A stretch of DNA of 64,000 nt from Sporobacter sp963677825 (GTDB lineage Bacteria > Bacillota > Clostridia > Oscillospirales > Oscillospiraceae): assembly GCA_963677825.2 (NCBI GenBank), contig CAXXEF010000001.1, forward strand, positions 806,001 through 870,000, read 5' to 3'. The notes under the pieces are model-generated. The model did not search any database. It worked only from the letters and a program-made list of their open reading frames with translations, and was not told the DNA's origin. Position numbers and translations under genes: made by a program. Shown here one piece after another: positions 58,281 through 64,000 of this stretch; the stretch's first letter is position 1; each line of letters opens with the position of its first letter.

Positions 58281-58353
58281 GATACCTGCACTGGTGTTTA
58301 CAGATCTGCTGGTATATAATGCACGTATTTAAAGCAAATTGGAGGAAACAAGC

Positions 58354-58644
58354 ATGATCAGAGTCGTCGCCAAACAAACAATTAAAGCCGACAAGCTCGA
58401 GGAGTATTTGCCGGTAATGCGCTCGCTCGTTGAAAAAACGAACGCCAATGACCCCGGCTGTATCAGCTACGAAGCTTATCAGGATGTGAATGATCCGACT
58501 GTTATAACAATGATTGAGCAGTGGGAAAGCCAAGAGGCCGTCGACGCGCACTTGAAATCGGCGCACTTTTTAGAGATCGCGCCAATACTCGACAGCATGT
58601 GCGCCGTGCTGGCCGAGGTCACGTTCTACAAAAAGCTCTTTTAA
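58354..58644 (+). CDS. Putative quinol/antibiotic biosynthesis monooxygenase (ABM domain)
   Basis: This is 96 residues from ATG 58354 after GGAGG. It has the ferredoxin-like ABM fold: IRVVAKQTIKADKLEEYL, DPGCISYEAYQDVNDPTVITMIEQWESQEAVDAHLKS. YgiN-type members act on quinols without metal or flavin; others are heme- or signal-binding. The activity here is not determined. A terminator follows. Confidence 0.82.
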   Translation: MIRVVAKQTIKADKLEEYLPVMRSLVEKTNANDPGCISYEAYQDVNDPTVITMIEQWESQEAVDAHLKSAHFLEIAPILDSMCAVLAEVTFYKKLF

Positions 58645-58653
58645 AGGTTACGA

Positions 58654-58684
58654 AAACAGCCCGCCATCTGGCGGGCTGTTTTTT
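58654..58684. terminator. Bidirectional terminator
   Basis: AACAGCCCGCC and GGCGGGCTGTTTTTT arms around ATCT. It overlaps the end of the converging GGDEF-EAL gene. Confidence 0.92.
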
Positions 58685-61115
58685 ATGTAGGATGAGCCGT
58701 ATCCGAACACTGCCAATGCCGCACTTTTTCCCGCAGCAGCTTCCCGACCTCCTCTGCTGTCATCGGCCGGTGGTAGAAAAAGCCTTGTCCCTCATCGCAG
58801 ACGCTTTTTTGTAAAAATCCGCTCTGCTGCTTCGTCTCAACGCCTTCTGCAATCACCTTTAGTCCAAGGTTATTGGCAAGACTGATGATGGTCTTAACGA
58901 TCGCCTCATCCTTTTCGCTGATGGAAATACCGTGCACGAACTGCATTGCTATTTTGATCCGGTCGATCGGCAGCTGCTTGATACGTGCAAGCGATGAATA
59001 TTCCGTACCGAAATCATCGATGGCAAGCATCACGCCTAGTGACTTAATCTCCTGCATCTGATTGATAACCGACTGCGCCTCACGGATGGAGACGCTCTCT
59101 GTGATCTCCAGTTCCAAGTATGCCGGGTCAAGACCGGAATCGCTGAGCACCGCGCGGATTTTCTGAATGAGCGCCGGGCTATGAAACTGCTTGACCGACA
59201 AGTTGACTGCCATCCGGATCGGCGCATATCCGGCATCCTGCCAGGCTTTATTCTGATGGCACGCGGTTTCGAGCACCCACTGCCCGATCTGATTGATCAG
59301 GCCCGACTGCTCGGCAAGCGGTATAAATTGATCCGGCGATATCTGGTTGAACTCCGGCTGGTACCATCGCAGCAGTGCCTCCACGCCGATGATCTCCTGC
59401 GTAGCCATATCCACAAGCGGTTGGTAGAGCACCTTAAATTCGTTGCGCTTCATGGCTAGTCTCAGCAAATTGGTCAGTTGTATCTTGCGGTCTATTTCTT
59501 CTTTGAGCCATGATGAGCAGAAGTAAACCTGATTTTTCCCAAGCTCCTTGGCTGCGGTCATGGAGATATCGGCGTTTTTAATCAGCGTAGCCGGGTTGTC
59601 TCCGTCGTGCGGGTAAACAGAAACGCCGGCGCTCGCCGTTACGAGAAACTCATTGCTATCGTAATACATCGGCTCGGTGAACACTGTCATCAGCCGGCCG
59701 ATGATCTTCTCTAATCCCGCAAGCGATGCACAGGCCGTAACGGTTATAATAAACTCGTCTCCGCCAAACCGCGCAACAAAACCGTTGCCCTGCATCCGGC
59801 GGCTCAGCCGCTGTCCAATCTGTTTAATAATGGCGTCGCCGCCCTCGTGACCCACCGTGTCGTTGATGACTTTAAATTCGTCCAGGTCGATAAACACGAC
59901 ACCGATGGGTTTGTTTTTGCGTCCGGTCATTTCAATGGTGCTCTGGAGCTTCTTCTCAAATGAGACACGGTTGGGCAGGTCTGTGAGCACGTCGTTGAAT
60001 GCCATGTAGCGTATTTCGTTTTCAGCCTCGATCTTCACAAATGCATCACTAAGCAGATTTGTGAGCACAACGAGCATCTGCTGGTGCTCCTGGCGCCATT
60101 TTAAGCTGCGTGTATGCGACTGGTAAATCAGCACACCGTATACCATATCTTTGACAATAATCGGCATCGAGATGAGCGCTTTTACGCCGATCATCTGCAG
60201 TGCCTTTTGACCAGATCGGCTAGCCTCATCACTTGGCTTGGACATATCAACATCCGGAATGATGAAGGATTTTTTGTTTTCGATCTGTTCAACCCATTCC
60301 GGTTTGTCTTTAATTAAAAAGTCGTTAACGAGACCCAAAGCCGCTACCTGATCGTTTTCACACCATTCATAAGCGTAGGATATCCACTGGCGATCTTTTG
60401 AAACAAGCGTGATAACAGCACGATCGGCGCCGAAGAAAGCGCTTGTCTCAGCCAGCAGTCTGTTGACCTGTTCTCTGAGATTACTCTCGTTGACATTAAT
60501 AAAATCTGTTGTATAACGCGAAATCATCTCCGAGCGGCGCAGAAATCCCGAAATCCGGTCAAAGCGCCCCACATTGATTGTTTGGATGCCTGCAGCCACA
60601 ATAAACAGGATCACGATCGTTATATACTGCGTGATGTAGTACAGCGTGCCCCCCTCAATGGTATCGCCGCGAATCCAGACTACTGCGTTGAGCGCTACCA
60701 TTGTCAGCGCAATCACCAACATCATAATACGGTCGTTATTTATCAGCGTAAATAGGACAAAGATGTACGAAATAGTCCAAACGACAGGACCGACGCTTGT
60801 GTAGTATCGCAGCACGACAAAGATAAGCATCAATGCAACCAGTGTGATGACAAAGCCGGACTTGAGCGCCTTGGAATGCTTAATGCGGGACGTCATGTAC
60901 AGTGCAGCGGCAAAGCCGACGAATATAATCGTACTGATCGGAAAAGTACCGGTATCAATCGTCGGAAAAAACAGATACAGCACGTAGTTGGCAATCGCAA
61001 CAGTGAGCAGAATCGGTATGATACCGAAGATGATCAGCTGGTTTTCTCTTTTCTGCATCTCAATTCTATCGCGTGCTGTGAGGTATTTTACGATGATTTC
61101 CTTCAGCCGACTCAT
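58683..61115 (-). CDS. Membrane GAF-GGDEF-EAL cyclic-di-GMP protein
   Basis: This 810-residue protein has six to seven membrane helices (about 25-190), a GAF domain (about 215-360), a GGDEF domain (about 385-540) with RFGGDEFIITV, and an EAL domain (about 555-800). The EAL part keeps GVEALLRW, AVNLSVKQF, ELEITES, IDDFGTEYSSL and AEGVETKQQ, all the main metal and general-base positions. It can in principle both make and degrade cyclic di-GMP. GAF may control the balance. A 17-bp palindrome lies upstream. Confidence 0.93.
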   Translation of the reverse strand: MSRLKEIIVKYLTARDRIEMQKRENQLIIFGIIPILLTVAIANYVLYLFFPTIDTGTFPISTIIFVGFAAALYMTSRIKHSKALKSGFVITLVALMLIFVVLRYYTSVGPVVWTISYIFVLFTLINNDRIMMLVIALTMVALNAVVWIRGDTIEGGTLYYITQYITIVILFIVAAGIQTINVGRFDRISGFLRRSEMISRYTTDFINVNESNLREQVNRLLAETSAFFGADRAVITLVSKDRQWISYAYEWCENDQVAALGLVNDFLIKDKPEWVEQIENKKSFIIPDVDMSKPSDEASRSGQKALQMIGVKALISMPIIVKDMVYGVLIYQSHTRSLKWRQEHQQMLVVLTNLLSDAFVKIEAENEIRYMAFNDVLTDLPNRVSFEKKLQSTIEMTGRKNKPIGVVFIDLDEFKVINDTVGHEGGDAIIKQIGQRLSRRMQGNGFVARFGGDEFIITVTACASLAGLEKIIGRLMTVFTEPMYYDSNEFLVTASAGVSVYPHDGDNPATLIKNADISMTAAKELGKNQVYFCSSWLKEEIDRKIQLTNLLRLAMKRNEFKVLYQPLVDMATQEIIGVEALLRWYQPEFNQISPDQFIPLAEQSGLINQIGQWVLETACHQNKAWQDAGYAPIRMAVNLSVKQFHSPALIQKIRAVLSDSGLDPAYLELEITESVSIREAQSVINQMQEIKSLGVMLAIDDFGTEYSSLARIKQLPIDRIKIAMQFVHGISISEKDEAIVKTIISLANNLGLKVIAEGVETKQQSGFLQKSVCDEGQGFFYHRPMTAEEVGKLLREKVRHWQCSDTAHPT

Positions 61116-61189
61116 ATACCCTTTCCTTCCGCGCCCGTTTGTGCATCTAAAACTTGTCCTGAAATTGTCTTTATTGTTTTATCGGCATT

Positions 61190-61206
61190 ATTGAACACGA
61201 TGTTCA
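61190..61206. promoter_or_regulatory. Perfect 7-3-7 palindrome upstream of the GGDEF-EAL gene
   Basis: TTGAACA-CGA-TGTTCAA, 75 bp before the start. It resembles a LexA box but has five bases between GAAC and GTTC where the Gram-positive LexA box has four. Confidence 0.55.
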
Positions 61207-61340
61207 ATGCCATTTGCACATAATTTACTATTCTTCTAACTCTTTCTGATTTGACCAGTAATTAACCGCCAACTTCTTGTTGTACTGTCGTTTATTGCAG
61301 ATACTAATACGCAAAGCCGTGTTATAGCGTGCGATCGTAA

Positions 61341-61366
61341 CGCGCCGCCGGCGCGCCGGCGGCGCG
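61341..61366. repeat. All-GC 26-bp perfect palindrome
   Basis: The half CGCGCCGCCGGCG is followed by its exact reverse complement, in the leader of the LysM-CAP gene. The rest of 61207-61410 contains no gene I can support. Confidence 0.7.
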
Positions 61367-61410
61367 GCGGACAAAACGACTATTCGCCGGAGAAAAGGAA
61401 TGGTACAACA

Positions 61411-62034
61411 GTGAAAAAAATACGTCAGACGATCATTCTTCTGCTTGCAATGGCGTTCATCGTACTGCCGACGCAAGCTGCCGCACAAAGCGGTACGCAC
61501 ACCGTCGTGTGGGGCGACTCGATGTGGAAAATCGCCGTACGATATCAGATCGGGCTCAGCGAACTGATCGAAGCCAACCCGCAGATTAAGAATCCCGCGC
61601 TCATTTACGCCGGTCAGAAAATCAACATCCCGAGTATCGACGACGTCAAAACGCTCGAGCAGCAAGTCATCGACCTCGTCAACAAGCAACGAGCTGCCAA
61701 CGGCCTGTCGATGCTGACGGGCAACTGGGAGCTCTCGCGTGTGGCACGATATAAGTCTCAGGACATGATTGATAAAAACTATTTCAGCCATACCTCGCCG
61801 ACTTACGGCTCACCGTTTCGCATGATGGAAGCGTTCGGCATTCGGTTTTCTGCCGCCGGTGAAAACATTGCCTACGGCCAGCGTACACCACAGGAGGTCA
61901 TGAACGCGTGGATGAATTCGCCGGGTCACCGCGCAAATATCCTGAGCGCAACGTATAATCAGATTGGTGTCGGTGTCGCAAAGGCGTCCAACGGCACGTA
62001 TTACTGGACACAGATGTTTATTAAAGCTTACTAG
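61411..62034 (+). CDS. Secreted LysM and CAP/SCP domain protein (SafA/YkwD-like)
   Basis: This 207-residue exported protein starts at GTG 61411. It has a signal peptide (1-25, ending AAAQS), one LysM domain (about 29-73: HTVVWGDSMWKIAVRYQIG and YAGQKINIP), then a CAP domain (about 84-205: LVNKQRAANGLSMLT, SQDMIDKNYFSHTSP, AGENIAYG, MNSPGHRANIL). LysM binds peptidoglycan; the CAP domain is of unknown activity. In spore formers, LysM and CAP proteins occur in the coat or wall. A strong hairpin and a palindrome lie upstream. Confidence 0.88.
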   Translation: MKKIRQTIILLLAMAFIVLPTQAAAQSGTHTVVWGDSMWKIAVRYQIGLSELIEANPQIKNPALIYAGQKINIPSIDDVKTLEQQVIDLVNKQRAANGLSMLTGNWELSRVARYKSQDMIDKNYFSHTSPTYGSPFRMMEAFGIRFSAAGENIAYGQRTPQEVMNAWMNSPGHRANILSATYNQIGVGVAKASNGTYYWTQMFIKAY

Positions 62035-62036
62035 CA

Positions 62037-62070
62037 CGCGCCCCCGCCGACCGGTGGGGGCTTATTTTTC
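62037..62070 (+). terminator. Terminator after the LysM-CAP gene
   Basis: GCCCCCGCC-type arm and GGTGGGGGC arm around GACC, followed by TTATTTTTC. Confidence 0.8.
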
Positions 62071-62104
62071 ATTTCGCGAGGCGCTTCCCTATTCATATCC
62101 AGAC

Positions 62105-62133
62105 TAGTCATTGCAACGGCTCGGGTGTATAAT
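62105..62133 (+). promoter_or_regulatory. Promoter for the Mbeg1-like gene
   Basis: TAGTCA (62105-62110), 17 bp and TATAAT (62128-62133), preceded by TG. The -35 matches 4 of 6. Confidence 0.55.
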
Positions 62134-62162
62134 AATGGCAGATACTACAGGAGGGCTGTGCG

Positions 62163-63299
62163 ATGACCGACGTATTTGATTATTTGAGCTGGCGGGGTGA
62201 CCTCAACTTCTCGCAGGACGGCATGAACGAAGTTGACGCCCTTGTATTTTCTTGTTTGTCCTATCTCGATTATACCGGTGTTGTCGGTAAAGGCTGCGCA
62301 TCGTCAATCACACTTAAAGAAGCTGCGCAGCAGATCCGCAAGCCGGATACGTCCGGCGGGAAAAATTTATATTTAGCGCAGTTTCCTGAATTACTGGAAG
62401 CCGCGGCGGCATCCAAACGCTTTCAGGACGTGCGCCTGAGCTGCTTTGTGAGTGAACTGGACATCGAAAAACCCAACCAGTTTGCGGCTGTGGCCTTCTC
62501 AACCGGCAAACGGACGCATTTTCTCGCCTTCCGCGGCACAGACGACAACCTTGCCGGCTGGAAGGAGGATTTCCTCATGAGCGTAATGGATGAGGTCCCC
62601 GCACAGTCGCGTGCTGCGGCGTACCTGCGCGATGTCGCGGCGCTGCTACCTGGACGGCTGCATCTCGGCGGGCACTCGAAAGGCGGCAACCTCGCTGTTT
62701 ATGCCGCCTCGCAAGCGCCCGGCAGCGTCAGCCGGCGGATCGGCGCCGTATACAACAACGACGGGCCCGGGTTTCTGCCGTCTATTATTGGCAGCGACGG
62801 ATATCGGCGTATCGTCGGGCGCGTTCGCACCATTATGCCGAAAAACTCCGTCGTCGGGCTGCTCCTCGAGCATGGGGCACAGCGCACTGTCGTCTCAACG
62901 TCACAAAAGATGTTGTTGTCGCACAATCCGCTGACCTGGGGCGTTTTGGGTAAATCGTTTATCGAAGCAGACGAGCTGACCAGAGCCAGTATCCAGTTCA
63001 GCCGGACGCTGAGCGAATGGCTCGGCGAGCTGCCGCTCGATAAACGTGAGCAATTCGTCGAGGCGCTATTCGACATCCTTGAAGCGTCCGGTGCGCAAAC
63101 TGTGACGGAACTGACAACAGAACGCCTCGGTGCTATAGACGCGATGCTCCGAAAACTGCGCAGTATGGATAAACAGACGCGTACACTGCTGCGCGAATCG
63201 ATCGTGAGTTACTTCAACACGCGGTACAAAGTATTTAGAGAATCGATCGGCGACAATCTCGAAGCGCTGACGGCACCCAAGAAGCCACCGGCTACATAG
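62163..63299 (+). CDS. Mbeg1-like (DUF2974) alpha/beta-hydrolase
   Basis: This 378-residue protein of the DUF2974/Mbeg1-like family has SWRGDLNFSQDGMNEVDALVFSCLSYL at the N-terminus, then FLAFRGTDDNLAGWKEDF, and the nucleophile elbow HLGGHSKGGNLAVYAA (Ser at about 180). YNNDGPGF is also typical. The fold is of lipases and esterases, and the family is of unknown substrate. The C-terminal 90 residues are a helical extension. It ends inside the converging gene. Confidence 0.85.
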   Translation: MTDVFDYLSWRGDLNFSQDGMNEVDALVFSCLSYLDYTGVVGKGCASSITLKEAAQQIRKPDTSGGKNLYLAQFPELLEAAAASKRFQDVRLSCFVSELDIEKPNQFAAVAFSTGKRTHFLAFRGTDDNLAGWKEDFLMSVMDEVPAQSRAAAYLRDVAALLPGRLHLGGHSKGGNLAVYAASQAPGSVSRRIGAVYNNDGPGFLPSIIGSDGYRRIVGRVRTIMPKNSVVGLLLEHGAQRTVVSTSQKMLLSHNPLTWGVLGKSFIEADELTRASIQFSRTLSEWLGELPLDKREQFVEALFDILEASGAQTVTELTTERLGAIDAMLRKLRSMDKQTRTLLRESIVSYFNTRYKVFRESIGDNLEALTAPKKPPAT

Positions 63300-64000
63300 C
63301 CTGCGCGCGGCGCAGACGGAAGGCCGCAAACGCGGCGGCGGCAGCCAGCAGTGCCAGGCAAATACCGGCCGTCGTGATCACACCTGGATACGCTCCGGCA
63401 AAGCCGGTGTCCGACAGATGCTTGATTAGTATCCCGGCGTACGCCCAGACGATCGTCAGCAGGTACGCCGGGCTTTTAAAGCGCAGACCCGCGGCGATGG
63501 CGATCACCGTGCCGACGGCAAGAATGATCATCGTCCAGACAGACTCCGGCAATCCGAAGCCGTCCCATCCGAGACTGACAAGCAGCACCGTGGCGTTGGC
63601 GATCGTCGCAACGGTCAGCCAGCCGGTGTAGACGGCAAACGGCAGTTTGATGAAAAACAGCTCCCGTGTCGTCAGCTGCTCCTCGGTGATCAGCCGCATA
63701 ATGGCGATCAGGCACACAAGCATTATCAAAATGAGCGCCATCGACAGCGGGATAATCTCATAATGCCAGGCGAAAATCCAGCAGATGTTGGCAATAGATG
63801 AGATTATGAAATAGACATTGATATGGCATAAGAGCGCCTGCGGCGCACTTTTCGCCACGAGCTGCCAGATACAAAACAGGGCCAGCAGCAGGTAGATCAG
63901 ACCCCAGACGGAAAATGTCAGTCCGGCCGGCGCAAACAGATTGGCGTACGTGTCCGACACCTGATCCGGCGTTACGCCGTTGATGGGCAGCAGCGTCGAA
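63292..64000 (-). CDS. TspO/MBR-like (tryptophan-rich sensory type) membrane protein, 5' end outside the window
   Basis: The frame is open to the right edge. The GTG at 63960 is not the true start, because upstream residues LLPINGVTPDQ are in frame and match the family. Helices and motifs visible include NLFAPAGLTFSVWGLIYLLL, SIANICWIFAWHYEIIPLS, LPFAVYTGWLTVATIAN and a late IVWAYAGILIKH. Proteins of this family have seven helices and an unknown role. It overlaps the converging Mbeg1-like gene by 8 bp. Confidence 0.82.
   Translation of the reverse strand, partial: STLLPINGVTPDQVSDTYANLFAPAGLTFSVWGLIYLLLALFCIWQLVAKSAPQALLCHINVYFIISSIANICWIFAWHYEIIPLSMALILIMLVCLIAIMRLITEEQLTTRELFFIKLPFAVYTGWLTVATIANATVLLVSLGWDGFGLPESVWTMIILAVGTVIAIAAGLRFKSPAYLLTIVWAYAGILIKHLSDTGFAGAYPGVITTAGICLALLAAAAAFAAFRLRRAQAM

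Noticed and set aside
61228..61791. A 187-codon minus-strand frame opposite the LysM-CAP gene
   Set aside because: It is the shadow of the LysM-CAP coding frame, with no ribosome site and an Arg/His/Val-rich composition.
1..64000. tRNA, rRNA, CRISPR or IS elements
   Set aside because: No T-loop type GTTCGA contexts with paired arms, no regularly spaced direct repeats and no transposase-like frames were found by eye.

Overview
The window reads as chromosome of an anaerobic, endospore-forming member of the Clostridia (Firmicutes). Signs of this are a Tlp-type small acid-soluble spore protein, a rubredoxin, a reverse rubrerythrin next to a PerR-like regulator, a minimal SufC-SufB pair, the AblA/AblB beta-lysine pathway, many iron-sulfur and thioredoxin-type proteins, strong AGGAGG ribosome binding sites and sigma-A promoters close to TTGACA-17-TATAAT. 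The DNA is fairly GC-rich. One stretch, about 30690-31625, is visibly AT-rich. No rRNA, tRNA, CRISPR array or insertion sequence was recognised. The species cannot be named from the sequence.

Layout, 0-20 kb: the end of leuB; a DUF364 protein; AlkZ-related and DUF2461 genes; an MBL-fold hydrolase/Mrp ATPase/NifX-like operon; a lipoprotein; a zinc block (znuC-znuB-zur-DUF169 divergent from znuA, with a 7-1-7 Zur-box candidate between them); a thiol and iron-sulfur redox block (trxA, trxB, TlpA-like lipoprotein, a 46-residue CD1871A-family CXXC protein, NapH-like polyferredoxin); sufCB, rubredoxin and a persulfide-dioxygenase/rhodanese fusion; a bactofilin with its YhbD partner; the spore gene tlp; a GNAT enzyme and a PAP2-like protein.

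20-41 kb: zinc-ribbon and DUF3298-like envelope proteins; an EEP-family hydrolase; ppx-ppk for polyphosphate; an OpuA glycine betaine transporter; a Nim-like flavoprotein; a small AT-rich island holding a candidate polymorphic-toxin C-terminus and its immunity protein; kamA-ablB; a PIN-PhoH protein; a transglutaminase-like membrane protein; and an arsenic operon (arsR, ArsP-like permease, a thioredoxin-like protein, acr3, arsC) with a clear operator.

41-64 kb: a DUF3298-like lipoprotein, an amidohydrolase, GNAT, GtrA, a nitroreductase, a four-gene operon (MBL hydrolase, Fe-S aldo/keto reductase, TauE/SafE, DUF1634), two MFS pumps, a VanW protein, a flavodoxin, two large membrane cyclic-di-GMP proteins (PAS-GGDEF-HD-GYP and GAF-GGDEF-EAL), a lone holin, perR and rubrerythrin, small membrane proteins, a LysM-CAP secreted protein, an Mbeg1-like hydrolase and a TspO-like protein that runs off the right edge.

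The recurring themes are metal homeostasis (Zn, As, Fe-S), thiol and oxygen defence suited to an anaerobe, osmoprotection (betaine uptake beside beta-lysine synthesis) and envelope or sporulation functions. The least ordinary features are the toxin/immunity island whose 5' end overlaps the kamA promoter, the compact thioredoxin-CD1871A-polyferredoxin chain, and several large palindromes of unknown role.
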